This document shows positions 1 to 9,400 of a stretch of 27,336 nucleotides of DNA, in pieces (position 1 is the first letter of the stretch; each line of letters opens with the position of its first letter). Origin of the DNA: JANLSE01 sp038214135 (lineage in GTDB: Bacteria; Chloroflexota; Chloroflexia; Chloroflexales; Roseiflexaceae). The notes beneath the pieces are model-generated. The model was not told the DNA's origin. It made no database searches and worked only from the letters and a program-made list of their open reading frames with translations. The stretch spans positions 1 through 27,336 of the forward strand of contig JBBQSD010000081.1 of the NCBI GenBank assembly GCA_038214135.1. Direction: 5' to 3'. Made by a program: the position numbers and the translations under genes.

Positions 1-10
1 TCAGCATGCT

Positions 11-40
11 GACTCCTGACTCCTGACTCCTGAATACTCG
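11..40. repeat. GACTCCT heptamer array (dispersed family A)
   Basis: Three tandem copies of GACTCCT are followed by GAATACTCG. Read on the minus strand this is CGAGTATTC followed by three AGGAGTC units, the same order seen near 12475 and 16490. It lies directly upstream of the TPR-CHAT gene. Confidence 0.85.
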
Positions 41-60
41 TCTATCTCCGGAGCTTGCCT

Positions 61-2601
61 GTGAACACTCAATTATCCACACTTCCGGCTCCATTGCTGC
101 CAGCACTCGAATGTGCGGCTGTGCTGGAATTGTTTGACCGCGATGCGTTTGCGGCATTGCTTGGCATGCCACCCGATCAGCCGATTGAGCAGTTGCTTGC
201 ACATGGCGTGATCCAGCCCGAAGCCAATGCGTATCGCTATAGTGCACTATTCGATCCATTAGCCAGTGAGCCAAAACAGCGTGCGCTGCTGCATGGCCAG
301 GCTGCTAGCTACTACCAAACGCTGATCATGCGTGGCGAGGATAGTACGGCAGAAAGCAACTATGTGCGCCATGTCACCAAGCAGTGCGATCTGTTAGTGC
401 GTGCCGACCCAGCCGCGCTTGCGCCAACGCTGGCCGATGTTCCATTCGATCAACTGAAGAATGCGGCTAATCGGCATGTGCTGCGCTACTATGCTGGCCT
501 TGGTGAGGGGTTGGCCGATCGGCTTGCTGCGGCACGGGCACTGTTCACACTCCTGCTGGCCGAACCCGATCTCGATCCGCTGGTGCGCGGGCGGGCGCTC
601 AACTCGGGAGCACTGTTCGCCCAAATGCAGGGCGATCATCAAGCGGCAATCGATGCCTATCGTGAGAGCCTGGCGATCTGGCAGCAACTCGGCAATCGCA
701 CGCGTGAGGCCAATGTTCGCCATAACCTTGGTATTTTGCACTATGAACTCCACCAACTGGAAGAAGCAGAAGGATCTGTTCGCGCTGCTGTGGCGATCTA
801 TACCGAAACCAACGATCACTATCATCTGGCGATGTCGCTGAATGAACTTGGCCTGATCTATCGTGATGATGGGCGCTGGCAATCGGCAATCGAGATCCTC
901 GAACGAGCGGCTGCTATCTTTGAACGCGAGGATGACGAACATGCGCTTGGGATTATCTATGGCAACCTTGGCGAAGTCGAACTCGCTTTGGGGCACTATC
1001 AGCGGGCACAACAACAGTTTGATCACGCAATAGAACTCATGGCCAGCCAGGTCTATGCCGTTGATTATCAGATCAATCTGGGTCTGATGGCGCAGGCCCG
1101 TAATGAAGATCTGGCTGCGCTGGCACACTATCAAACCGCACAGCACCTAGCCGAAACGCTTGGGCGCCGTGAGATTGCTGCGCTGATTCACTACCGGATC
1201 GGCCATGCGCTGCAACGGCTTGGTCGGCTGAGTGAGGCATCCGATAGTTATAGCGCCGCCATGGATGCCATCGAAGTGGTACGCTCACCATTACGCGATC
1301 AAGGGCTGCTGATCAGCCTCATGAGCCGCTGGCAGTTGGTCTATGAAGGCGCACTGCTACTCTATCTCCAACAGGATGATCTGGAAACTGCCTTTCATGT
1401 CACCGAACGAGCACGAGCAAGGGCATTCGCCGATCAACTGGCCCGCCACGCCGCCAGTGAATCTGCGCCTGTTGTGCCGATGACTGCAAGCGAGGCGCGC
1501 GCAGCACTACCAGCCGATACCATGCTGCTGACCTATTTCGCTACTGGTTTGCGTGGTCCAGAAACACGCCTGCTTGATGCGCTGCCGCCAGAGGCTGCTG
1601 GCCTACGGGATTGCCTGACGACCCCGGCGCGCCTGATTCCACTGGCGCTCACGCATTCCGAGATTCGCACATTTGCCTGTTCGCTGAACCCGAATGCCCT
1701 ACAGAGTGCCGCCAATTCCGGCGATGGTGCCCGCTTCCTGCAACCAGCCATCCTACAGCGTGCCTATGCTGCCCTGCTCGCGCCATTGGCAGCGCAGATT
1801 GAGATGTACGAACGAGTTGTGCTTGTTCCACACGGGTCGTTACATCATATGCCATTTGCCGCATTGCAAAGCCCCAACAGGGTGCCATTGCTAGAACAAA
1901 TCAGCCTCTCATTAACCCCCAGCGTAACCGTCCTGCTGCGGGTGTTGGCAGAGCGGCAGATAACGCCAACTCTGCCATGCCTGGCGCTTGGCTATGATGG
2001 GATCGAACGAGGCTTGCGGCATACCGAAGCAGAGGCACAGGCCGTGGCAACAATCTGTTCTGGCCAGGTTTGGCGTGGAGAGGACACAACTAGCGCTGCG
2101 CTCATTCGGGTGGCAGGGCAATATCGCTATTTGCATCTGGCTTGCCATGGCGAATTCGATCTGGATGATCCGCTGGCTTCCTGGTTGGAAATCGGGCCAG
2201 GCCAGCGCCTGAGTGCAGAACAGATATTGAGCGACATGCATCTGAATGCCGAATTGGTGGTGCTGAGCGCCTGCCGCAGTGGTGTTAGCCGTGTATTGCG
2301 TGGCGATGAACCATTTGGCTTGGCACGCGCCATGCTGGCAGCAGGAGCCAAGGCTGTACTCGTCACGCTCTGGCCGGTTGAGGATTCATCGGCCCGCTTA
2401 TTGATCGAGCGTTTCTATATGGAACTGATCCATGGCGAGACACAAATTGGCCTGTCAATCGCACTGCGCCGCGCTCAACAATTCCTGCGTGGCATCAGCC
2501 TAGAGGATGCACGCACACGCCTTGGGCACGAACCACCAACCAATGAACCACAGCCATATGCCGATCCGCGCTATTGGGCAGCCTATGTGCTGATTGGATG
2601 A
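61..2601 (+). CDS. TPR-CHAT protein (orphan clan-CD protease-like)
   Basis: The protein has about 846 residues. GTG at 61 is chosen because GGAG at 50-53 sits 7 nt before it; the in-frame TTG at 55 would be too close. The N-terminal 100 residues look like a small helical, winged-helix-like segment. Residues about 150-420 are tetratricopeptide repeats with alternating G/A/Y helix-pair signatures such as NLGILHYELHQLEEA and NELGLIYRDDGRWQSA. The C-terminal third is a CHAT domain (caspase HetF associated with TPRs): the probable catalytic His696 lies in HLACHGEF and Cys738 in LSACRSG, so the dyad is intact. The CHAT family is related to caspases and separases; TPRs usually bind a partner or substrate. 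No NACHT or NB-ARC ATPase, signal peptide or membrane segment is visible. No obvious substrate gene adjoins it, since the next gene is an oxidoreductase-like protein 228 nt away. A proteolytic role is inferred from the motif, and the biological role is unknown. Confidence 0.9.
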   Translation: MNTQLSTLPAPLLPALECAAVLELFDRDAFAALLGMPPDQPIEQLLAHGVIQPEANAYRYSALFDPLASEPKQRALLHGQAASYYQTLIMRGEDSTAESNYVRHVTKQCDLLVRADPAALAPTLADVPFDQLKNAANRHVLRYYAGLGEGLADRLAAARALFTLLLAEPDLDPLVRGRALNSGALFAQMQGDHQAAIDAYRESLAIWQQLGNRTREANVRHNLGILHYELHQLEEAEGSVRAAVAIYTETNDHYHLAMSLNELGLIYRDDGRWQSAIEILERAAAIFEREDDEHALGIIYGNLGEVELALGHYQRAQQQFDHAIELMASQVYAVDYQINLGLMAQARNEDLAALAHYQTAQHLAETLGRREIAALIHYRIGHALQRLGRLSEASDSYSAAMDAIEVVRSPLRDQGLLISLMSRWQLVYEGALLLYLQQDDLETAFHVTERARARAFADQLARHAASESAPVVPMTASEARAALPADTMLLTYFATGLRGPETRLLDALPPEAAGLRDCLTTPARLIPLALTHSEIRTFACSLNPNALQSAANSGDGARFLQPAILQRAYAALLAPLAAQIEMYERVVLVPHGSLHHMPFAALQSPNRVPLLEQISLSLTPSVTVLLRVLAERQITPTLPCLALGYDGIERGLRHTEAEAQAVATICSGQVWRGEDTTSAALIRVAGQYRYLHLACHGEFDLDDPLASWLEIGPGQRLSAEQILSDMHLNAELVVLSACRSGVSRVLRGDEPFGLARAMLAAGAKAVLVTLWPVEDSSARLLIERFYMELIHGETQIGLSIALRRAQQFLRGISLEDARTRLGHEPPTNEPQPYADPRYWAAYVLIG

Positions 2602-2610
2602 TAGGTGTTT

Positions 2611-2644
2611 AGCTCTCAGCATTCAGCTTTTAGCTTTCAGCAGC
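2611..2644. repeat. AGCTTTCAGC-like imperfect tandem repeat (family B)
   Basis: Units AGCTCTCAGC, ATTCAGCTTTT and AGCTTTCAGC follow each other just after the CHAT stop codon. Related strings occur at 12788-12818 and around 22227. I see no coding or hairpin function here. Confidence 0.6.
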
Positions 2645-2690
2645 GCCGAAGATGCAGCCCAAAGAATATTGTTCAAGCCAAGGGAAAGAA

Positions 2691-2699
2691 TGGTACTAT
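2691..2699 (+). promoter_or_regulatory. Possible extended -10 promoter for the Gfo/MFS operon
   Basis: TGGTACTAT matches an extended -10 (TGn then TACTAT). A loose -35, TTGTTC at 2669-2674, is 19 bp upstream, which is wide. The same nonamer occurs before the CheB-CheR gene at 6394-6402. The leader to the start at 2830 would be about 125 nt and contains the 8-bp repeat. Confidence 0.35.
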
Positions 2700-2766
2700 G
2701 AGAGCCATGTTCTTTTGATAATCAGTACAACCTTCCTGAAATCCGGATTTGATTTGTGGCGAAGGA

Positions 2767-2798
2767 GTTCTGCAGTTCTGTGGTTCTGTGGTTCTTCT
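2767..2798. repeat. 8-bp tandem repeat GTTCTGYR (family C)
   Basis: Four contiguous octamers are seen: GTTCTGCA, GTTCTGTG, GTTCTGTG and GTTCTTCT. They end about 20 nt before the ribosome binding site of the Gfo-like gene. A sister array, GTTCCGCA twice then degenerate units, precedes manA at 25369-25407. Confidence 0.7.
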
Positions 2799-2829
2799 GA
2801 AACCTCGTACTAGCGCAAGGAGTTACTTC

Positions 2830-3957
2830 ATGGATAGCCCGATTCGTGTGGCAATCATCGGCACCGCCCGGCGTTCTGCGTACCTGTACGGGCCGCTGCT
2901 GAAGGCACTGCCCGATGTTGAGTTGGTGGCGGTGTGGGGGCGCAGTGATGCATCGGCGCGGAGGCTTGGCGAAACCCTGCATGTGCCATGGTATACCGAT
3001 CTGGAGCGGCTGAAGCGCGAAACCGCAGCGCAGGTTGGGGTTGTTTCTGTCACCTATGGAGCCAATGGGCAGGTTGGGCTCATGGCGATTGAGGCTGGCC
3101 TGCATGTATTGTTGGAAACGCCGATTGCCCATGATCTGCATGAGGCTGATGCGATCATCGCGGCGGCTGCCGAGCGCGAGCTGCTGATCGAGGTATCCGA
3201 GCAGTTTCATCGCCGCCCGCTTGAGCAGATCAAGCTGCGCTTGATCGCCAGTGGACTGTTTGGGCGGGTGCATTCGAGCTTCAATGATTTTGCTGGCCAT
3301 GGCTATCATGGCGTCAGCGTCATGCGTTCGTATCTTGGTTTTGATGCACGCCCGATCCAGGTGACTGGTGCAGTGCGCCAGTATCCGTTGGCTGCCTACT
3401 ATAGCCGGCTTGCGAACAACACCCAGCCACGCGATGAAACCCAGGAGCATGGGTTGATCACATTCGATGATGGCCGATTGGGCATCTTCCAATGGACGAG
3501 TGTTGGCTATGATTCGCCATTACGCTGGTGGCGCTCATCGCGCTTTCTGGCCGAGCGCGGCATGGGTATCACAATCGGGGTTGGCTTGGATGTTGAGGAG
3601 CGGCTTTCATTACTGGCCCCCGGCGGTGAAGCACCACGGTTTATTACAATTGAACGGCGCTGGGAACGTGTCGATGGTGGTGCATTACAGGCTATCGTCG
3701 CTCATACTGGCGATGCAGATGTGCCGATTGTGCGCTGGGATAGCCCATTTATTGCATCTGTTCAGGGGCATGGCCCACAATGGCACGATGATGAGATCGG
3801 CGTGGCTGGCTGCATCCTGAGCCTGATCAATGCGCTGCGGAATGGCGGCGAGCCAAGCTATGGCCCGCAACAGGCCAGGCTCGATCAGGAGATTATTCTG
3901 GCCATCCGGCGTTCATCGGAAGCGGGCGGCCAACCCGTTCAACTGCCATTGGTATGA
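2830..3957 (+). CDS. Gfo/Idh/MocA-like oxidoreductase family protein with altered active-site motifs
   Basis: The protein has 375 residues from ATG 2830, preceded by AAGGAG at 2817-2822. The N-terminal Rossmann half (about 1-120) and C-terminal alpha/beta half fit the Gfo/Idh/MocA family, whose members usually oxidise or reduce sugars, inositols or related polyols with NAD(P). Two hallmarks are changed. The glycine-rich loop reads GTARRSA (residues 11-17) rather than GxGxxG, and the conserved EKP reads ETP (E96-T97-P98), which removes the usual catalytic lysine. The histidine-rich C-terminal half retains FHRRP and GHGYHG. The stop is 9 nt before the MFS gene start, so the two are probably co-transcribed. 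Either the protein uses a different chemistry or it is a non-catalytic binding protein; the substrate cannot be read from the sequence. Confidence 0.88.
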   Translation: MDSPIRVAIIGTARRSAYLYGPLLKALPDVELVAVWGRSDASARRLGETLHVPWYTDLERLKRETAAQVGVVSVTYGANGQVGLMAIEAGLHVLLETPIAHDLHEADAIIAAAAERELLIEVSEQFHRRPLEQIKLRLIASGLFGRVHSSFNDFAGHGYHGVSVMRSYLGFDARPIQVTGAVRQYPLAAYYSRLANNTQPRDETQEHGLITFDDGRLGIFQWTSVGYDSPLRWWRSSRFLAERGMGITIGVGLDVEERLSLLAPGGEAPRFITIERRWERVDGGALQAIVAHTGDADVPIVRWDSPFIASVQGHGPQWHDDEIGVAGCILSLINALRNGGEPSYGPQQARLDQEIILAIRRSSEAGGQPVQLPLV

Positions 3958-3966
3958 GAGGTATTT

Positions 3967-5130
3967 TTGATACCCTTTATTCGTGATCGATTCACATGGC
4001 TGGCGTACCTGATGCTGGCCTACTTCGCCTACATGCAGACATCGGTTGGCACGCTGATGCCGTTTCTGCGCGATGAGCTTGGGCTGAGCTACACGGTTGG
4101 CGCGCTGCATATGAGCGCGCTGGCACTTGGTATGGTGCTGGCTGGCCTGGTTGGGGATCGCACGGCGGCGCTACTTGGCCGAGGGCGGGTCTTCTGGGGT
4201 GGAGCGATTGGCATGGCGCTCGGTGCAGTTGGCCTGATGCTGGGCGGCACTATTGCTGTAACCATCCCCAGCGCATTGAGTATGGGTATCTTTGGCACAC
4301 TGCTGATTGGGAGTATCCAGGCAACCCTGGCCGATCATCATGGTACACAGCGAACCATCGCTTTTACCGAATCGAATATTGCTGCCAGTATTCTCGCGGC
4401 ACTTGCTCCGCTGCTGATTGGCATATTCCAGCGTACTGGCGTTGGCTGGCGTGGAGCGTTGATCGCCGGAATTGTACTCCTGATTGGGCTAGCACTCGTA
4501 TTGGGCCGAACCCAGATACCAGCAGTGCGCACATCGCAGCGTGAACGAAGGAGCCAGCGCTTGCCACAACGGTTCTGGATCGCCTGGCTGGTGATCGTGC
4601 TGGTCGTATCGATTGAATGGTGCCTGACCTTCTGGGGCAATGATTTTTTGCGTATAGCTGTTGGGTTGGCACCTGCCGACGCCGCAACGTTGATGGGTAT
4701 TTATTTCGGTGCGATTGTGCTTGGCCGAATTGCTGGCAGCCGACTCTCGCGCCAGATCAGTGATATTCAGTTGTTGTGGGGGGTGATTGGACTGACGATT
4801 GTGGGGTTTCCGCTGTTCTGGTTGGGAAACATCCCGATTGTGAATATTACTGGCCTGTTTCTGATGGGCCTTGGGATTGCCAATCTGTTCCCGTTGAGTC
4901 TCGCAATCGCAGTCGATGCGTCAGATGGCCAGACGGATGCGGCCAGCGCACGGGCGACGCTTGGTTCTGGCTTGGCGATTCTGACGCTGCCACTCGTTCT
5001 GGGGAGCGCAGCCGATGCTGTTGGCGTGCGCAGTGCGTTTGTGATCGTGGCAGGGCTGCTGTTCGTGCTGGTGGGGATATTGTGGTTGAGTGGGCGTGCG
5101 CCACTGCCAATTCTGACTCCTGACTCCTGA
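3967..5130 (+). CDS. Major facilitator superfamily transporter
   Basis: The protein has 387 residues and about 12 hydrophobic segments in two halves of six, as usual for MFS proteins. TTG at 3967 is taken as the start: GAGAGG at 3956-3961 overlaps the upstream stop codon and lies 5 nt before it, whereas the next in-frame ATG (4012) would cut into the first membrane helix. The cytoplasmic loop between helices 2 and 3 carries GDRTAALLGRGR, a relaxed form of the MFS motif A. A basic loop (about residues 188-202, RTSQRERRSQR) separates the two halves. It is tightly coupled to the Gfo-like gene, which suggests import or export of a compound related to that protein's ligand; this is inference. The last codons (ILTPDS, then TGA) lie inside a GACTCCT heptamer array, so the repeat supplies the C-terminus and stop. 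The substrate is unknown. Confidence 0.92.
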   Translation: MIPFIRDRFTWLAYLMLAYFAYMQTSVGTLMPFLRDELGLSYTVGALHMSALALGMVLAGLVGDRTAALLGRGRVFWGGAIGMALGAVGLMLGGTIAVTIPSALSMGIFGTLLIGSIQATLADHHGTQRTIAFTESNIAASILAALAPLLIGIFQRTGVGWRGALIAGIVLLIGLALVLGRTQIPAVRTSQRERRSQRLPQRFWIAWLVIVLVVSIEWCLTFWGNDFLRIAVGLAPADAATLMGIYFGAIVLGRIAGSRLSRQISDIQLLWGVIGLTIVGFPLFWLGNIPIVNITGLFLMGLGIANLFPLSLAIAVDASDGQTDAASARATLGSGLAILTLPLVLGSAADAVGVRSAFVIVAGLLFVLVGILWLSGRAPLPILTPDS

Positions 5131-5134
5131 CTCC
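5115..5134. repeat. GACTCCT heptamer array overlapping the MFS stop codon
   Basis: Two complete and one near-complete heptamers occur here. The TGA stop (5128-5130) is formed at a unit junction. The array lies in the 5-nt gap and the ends of two convergent genes. Confidence 0.85.
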
Positions 5135-5135
5135 G

Positions 5136-5756
5136 CTAGCGCGCATCCAATACTGCATCAACAGCGCTGGTGAACCCATCCAGTAGCACTGATGTGGCAT
5201 AGGTTCCGCGGCCAAAGATGCCATGGGTGCGATAATTTGTATCGCTGAGTTGAAGCACCGTAATCGTCTGTTCAATCGGATTGACGATCCAGTATTCGGG
5301 AATGCCTGCCTCGGCATAATCGATCACTTTATCAACGGTATCACGCTCTGGATCATCCTCACTGACGACTTCGACAACCAGATCGGCTCCGAGCCAGTAA
5401 CGGTTTTGGCGGCGGGGATCGTTGGCATCCAGCACTAGAAGCAAATCAGGCTCACGTTGCTTGCCATCGCGTATATGTAATCGCAGTGGAGCGACCAGGA
5501 TTTTACCCTGTTTAAGCGGCAGAAAGGCACGTAACAATTCGTAGAGAAACAACAAGATCACCTGATGCTGATCGGTTGGCATAGGTAGTACCTCAATCAC
5601 ACCATCAGTATACTCAACCAGCAAGCTTGTGGAATCGGTTAACTTAAGGTATTGTTCGAGCGTCCAGAAGCCCTGAATCGGTGAAAGATCAATCGATATT
5701 CCATCCTTCTGGCGCACCAAATGAAGGGGAGCTGTCCGAAGATTTGTCAGGGTCAT
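5136..5756 (-). CDS. Uma2 family (DUF820) PD-(D/E)XK endonuclease-like protein
   Basis: The protein has 206 residues starting at ATG 5756. AAGGAGG lies 5 nt upstream of this codon and only 2 nt before an adjacent ATG at 5759, so the second ATG is preferred. The open frame extends further upstream but without a good ribosome site. The Uma2 signature is clear: EYTDGVIEVLPMP, HQVILLFLYELL, REPDLLLVLD, LVVEVVSEDDPERD, DKVIDYAEAGIPEYWIVNP. The acidic residues and glutamate of the PD-(D/E)XK fold appear intact (EPD, then VVEVVS). Uma2 proteins are very abundant in Chloroflexota and Cyanobacteria, usually as solitary genes, and their substrate is unresolved. Its 3' end faces the MFS gene with a 5-nt gap. 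No partner gene is visible. Confidence 0.92.
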   Translation of the reverse strand: MTLTNLRTAPLHLVRQKDGISIDLSPIQGFWTLEQYLKLTDSTSLLVEYTDGVIEVLPMPTDQHQVILLFLYELLRAFLPLKQGKILVAPLRLHIRDGKQREPDLLLVLDANDPRRQNRYWLGADLVVEVVSEDDPERDTVDKVIDYAEAGIPEYWIVNPIEQTITVLQLSDTNYRTHGIFGRGTYATSVLLDGFTSAVDAVLDAR

Positions 5757-5887
5757 CATCGCCTCCTTGCATGATCTCTGGCATGCCGATCTAGTATACG
5801 CGCCACGATACTGCGACGCAACCGAGCGAGGAGTCAGGGGTGTGACGGAACGTTCTGCATGCGCTGGTGCAACGACCAATCATGGCC

Positions 5888-5961
5888 GGAGGGGCGGTTC
5901 GTGAACCGCCCTCCATGACCGGCAATGGCGCCCATGGTGGGCGGTTCGCGAACCGCCCCTA
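5888..5961. repeat. Pair of GGGCGGTTC/GAACCGCCC palindromes (family D)
   Basis: Two hairpin-forming units stand close together. The first (5888-5914) has arms GGGGCGGTTC and GAACCGCCC; the second (5937-5961) has arms GGGCGGTTC and GAACCGCCCCTAC. Loops are only 2 nt. They belong to a dispersed palindrome family found in most larger gaps of this window. They lie in the 676-bp gene-free gap between Uma2 and CheB-CheR. Confidence 0.8.
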
Positions 5962-5991
5962 CACAATGATCGGCATGGATAGATCGGCATG

Positions 5992-6206
5992 TGTTGTGCG
6001 ACAATAAGAACTGTAGGTGCTGACAATTAAAACTGTGGATCATGGCTCCTCAATTGTTCGGTAAGATGGCACCCAGGAGGGTGCCGATAAAAACGGATAA
6101 CGAGATCCAGATCATGAACCGTGAGCGCCACCGCGGAAAAACCCATGTGCAAGCGGCCGCACGGGCCGGCATTACCCTCATACGAATCTTCCGCTTCGGC
6201 GAATAA
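5992..6206 (+). mobile_element. Putative IS21-type left end and truncated transposase N-terminus
   Basis: From 5992 (TGTTGTGCGACAAT) two related repeats follow, GACAATAAGAACTGT (6000-6014) and GACAATTAAAACTGT (6022-6036), resembling the multiple terminal binding repeats of IS21-like elements. A perfect hairpin (arms 6068-6074 and 6079-6085, GGCACCC/GGGTGCC) then encloses GGAGG and a GTG. The frame from GTG 6081 reads TDNEIQIM, then NRERHRGKTHVQAAARAGIT, like the helix-turn-helix start of such transposases, before it is lost and stops at 6204-6206. No right end and no ATPase gene follow, so this is a remnant. The IS family assignment is from memory and moderately uncertain. Confidence 0.45.
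6068..6085 (+). promoter_or_regulatory. Hairpin enclosing a ribosome site and GTG in the IS remnant
   Basis: There are seven perfect base pairs (GGCACCC with GGGTGCC) around AGGA. The only GGAGG in this stretch and the GTG at 6081 fall in the loop and right arm. Such a structure could block translation from read-through transcripts; this is inference. Confidence 0.4.
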
Positions 6207-6372
6207 CTATGAACAGACTCCTTGTCGGGAATGATGGAGAGATGGCGTTCCGATCAGTATTGGGATCATAACAACTATATACTGCTCAGATCATTGCGTG
6301 GTAAGAGAAATAGCAACTATTTCAGTGCTAAATGGACTAGGCGCATATGGCTCCCTGTTGAAGTAACTGCTA

Positions 6373-6402
6373 CTGTTCATACACAGAACATAGTGGTACT
6401 AT
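6373..6402 (+). promoter_or_regulatory. Probable promoter of the CheB-CheR-PAS gene
   Basis: The extended -10 TGGTACTAT (6394-6402) has a loose -35 CTGTTC at 6373-6378, 18 bp upstream. A start about 7 nt downstream would give a leader of roughly 24 nt to ATG 6433. The region around it is AT-rich and free of the palindromes seen further upstream. Confidence 0.4.
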
Positions 6403-6432
6403 GGTCATTATTATGTAGTCTAGGTGCTATCA

Positions 6433-9400
6433 ATGACTGAACCGAAGCCGCCACGTAGCCGTCGCAAATCCACACGGCCAGGCCCTGAGCTGCAACCGCC
6501 GAACGATGCAGCTGGCTTGGGTTGGGCGGATATTCCAGCCGAGCCCGATGCGCCTGCAGCGCTGCCAGAGATCCGCTTCCCAATTGTTGGTGTTGGTGCT
6601 TCGGCTGGCGGGCTAGCAGCGTTTGAGGCATTCTTCTCTGCTATGCCCGCCACCTCCGAATCTGGCATGGCGATTATCCTGGTTCAGCATCTAGCCCCCG
6701 ACCATAAGAGCATCCTCACCGATTTGGTCAAGCGCTATACGCTCATGCGTGTCTTCGAGGCCAAACATGGCATGGTCATCCAACCCAACTGTGTCTATAT
6801 CATTCCACCCAACCGCGAGCTTACCCTCCTTAATGGCACGCTGCACCTGATCGAGCCAACAGCGCCACATAGCCAGCGCATGCTGATCGATGTGTTCTTT
6901 CACTCATTGGCCGAGGATCAGCGCGAACGGGCGATCTGCGTCGTGCTCTCCGGAATGGGCAACGATGGCACGCTGGGCGTACGTGCGATCAAGGCCGCAG
7001 GCGGCATGATCATCGCCCAGGATCCCGACACAACCGCGTATGATGGCATGCCGCGCAGCGCTATCGCTACCGGTATGGTCAATTATGTGCTACCGCCAGC
7101 TACGATACCGGCTCAGTTGTTCAGCTATGTGGCTCAGGCCTTTGGCACCAGGCCGCATCCGCCCACTATTCCCGCACCCTCGGTGCAGGGCACGCTGGCC
7201 AAGATCTGTGTCGTGCTGCGCGCCCAGACAGGCCGCGACTTCTCGCAGTATAAGGAAAACACCCTTATTCGGCGCGTCGAGCGGCGCATGGGACTGCATC
7301 AGATTGAACAGGCCAGCGATTACCTTCAATACCTCCAGCACCAACCGGCTGAAGTTGAGGCGCTGTTCCGCGATCTTCTGATCGGCGTAACCAGCTTTTT
7401 CCGCGATCCTGAGGCCTTTGGCGTCCTTGAGACTCTGGTTATTCCACGCCTGTTCGCCGCCAGACATCCTGATACACAGGTTCGGGTGTGGGTGTGTGGC
7501 TGCTCAACTGGTGAGGAGGCTTATTCACTAGCCATCCTGTTTCAGGAACATCTGGAGACGCTGAAGCAACCAATTAAAGTCCAGATCTTTGCCACTGATC
7601 TGGATGGACATGCGATCGAACTGGCCCGCAGTGGCAGCTTTCCCGCCAGCATCGCTGCCGACATGACGCCTGGGCGGCTGGAACGATATTTTATCCAGGA
7701 TGCCGAAAATGGACGCTATCGCGCCTGTAGAGTCATTCGTGATCTGCTGATCTTCTCTGCACAGGATGTCATCGGCGATCCACCCTTCTCACGATTGGAT
7801 ATGATCAGTTGTCGCAATCTGCTGATCTACCTGAATATGGATTTGCAGAAGAAGCTCATCCCGCTGTTCCACTACGCCCTGAACCCGCATGGCGTGCTGT
7901 TCCTCGGTACTTCCGAAACTATCGGAGAGTTCGTTACACTCTTCACTCCTGTGGATCGTACCTGGAAGATCTATGTAAGCCACGCAGATATTCCTGGTGC
8001 TGCTCGCCCGGCTCTATCCAGTATTGCTCCGCGCTCTGTGGAAGGTGCCATCCACCCACAGCGATTAGGGGTAACACGCCAGAGCGGGGATCAGCGCAAT
8101 CTGCGGATGCTAACTGAACAGACCCTGCTGGCCCATATTGATGTGGTCGGTGTTTTGGTCACGGAACAGGGCGACATTCTGCATATCTTTGGCCGTACCG
8201 GGAATTATCTGGAGCCAGCCCCTGGCGATGCTGCCCTAAATATTCTGGCCATGGCCCGCGAAGGGCTGCGGCGCGAGCTGACAATTGCCCTGCACAAAGC
8301 GATAGCGCAGCATGAACCGATCCACTACCCTGGGCTGCGCGTCCGCACCAATGGCTCATTCAGCAGCGTCAATCTGACGGTGCGGCCGGTGGTGTCTCAT
8401 GTAGATGGAATAGCGCTAGCGGATCTGTTCCTGGTTATTCTGGAAGAAGTGCCACCAGAATCTCCGGTCCTGCCCGATCAAGCGATATCCGCAGATCAGC
8501 GCACCCCTGCCGCAATCGCAGATCAGCGTATTGCTGCGCTTGAACAGGAACTACAGGCCAATGAGGAGTACCTCCAGACCGCACTTGAGGAAATGGAGAC
8601 TTCCAACGAGGAACTGCAATCGGCCAATGAGGAACTGCAATCAGTCAACGAGGAGATTCAATCCACCAATGAGGAACTAGAAACATCGAAGGAAGAGCTG
8701 CAATCGGTGAATGAAGAGCTAGCCACCATCAATGCCGAACTCCAGCATAAAGTCACCGATCTGCTGCGGGCCAATAACGATATGAATAACCTCCTGGCTG
8801 GCACAGGAGTTGGAACATTATTTGTGGATTTCCAACTGCGTATTGCCCGGTTCACACCATCAATCACGCAGATCATCAATATCATCCAGACAGATATTGG
8901 ACGACCAGTGAGTGATATTGTCTCCAACCTGCGGGGCTATGATCGCCTGATAGGTGATGTGCAGATGGTGCTGGAAAGCCTGATCCCGCAGGAGATGGAG
9001 GTCCAGAATCGGGTTGGTGCGTGGTATCTTATGCGTATTCGGCCCTATCGCACGCTGGATAATGTGATCGAGGGTGCGGTGATCACATTCATCGATATTA
9101 CTCAACGCAAGCAGATCGAAGCAGCGCTGGTTAGTAGTGAGGCCAAGTTTGCGAAAGCCTTCCGTGCGAGTCCGGATGGACTGGTCATCAGCCGGCGCGC
9201 TGATGGGGCTATTCTGGATGTCAATGATAGTTGGGAACAAATGGTAGGCTACAGCCGCCTTGAGACGCTTGAACACAGCTTGCTTGAGTTGAAGCTGTTT
9301 GTGAACCCAGATGATTGGCAGCAGATTATTGCTCGCCTACAGGATCAGGAAAGCCTGCATAATCGTGAACTGGAGATCCGCCACAAATCGGGCCAGGCGC

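Noticed and set aside
394..1146. 250-codon minus-strand open frame inside the TPR-CHAT gene
   Set aside because: It is antisense to clear TPR repeats, has no domain or ribosome site, and its composition is that of a mirrored coding strand.
2722..3492. 256-codon minus-strand open frame over the Gfo-like gene
   Set aside because: It shows no recognisable domain; the plus-strand gene has a good ribosome site and family motifs.
6222..6440. 72-codon plus-strand frame before CheB-CheR
   Set aside because: It lies in AT-rich promoter DNA, overlaps the CheB-CheR start and has no motif or ribosome site.
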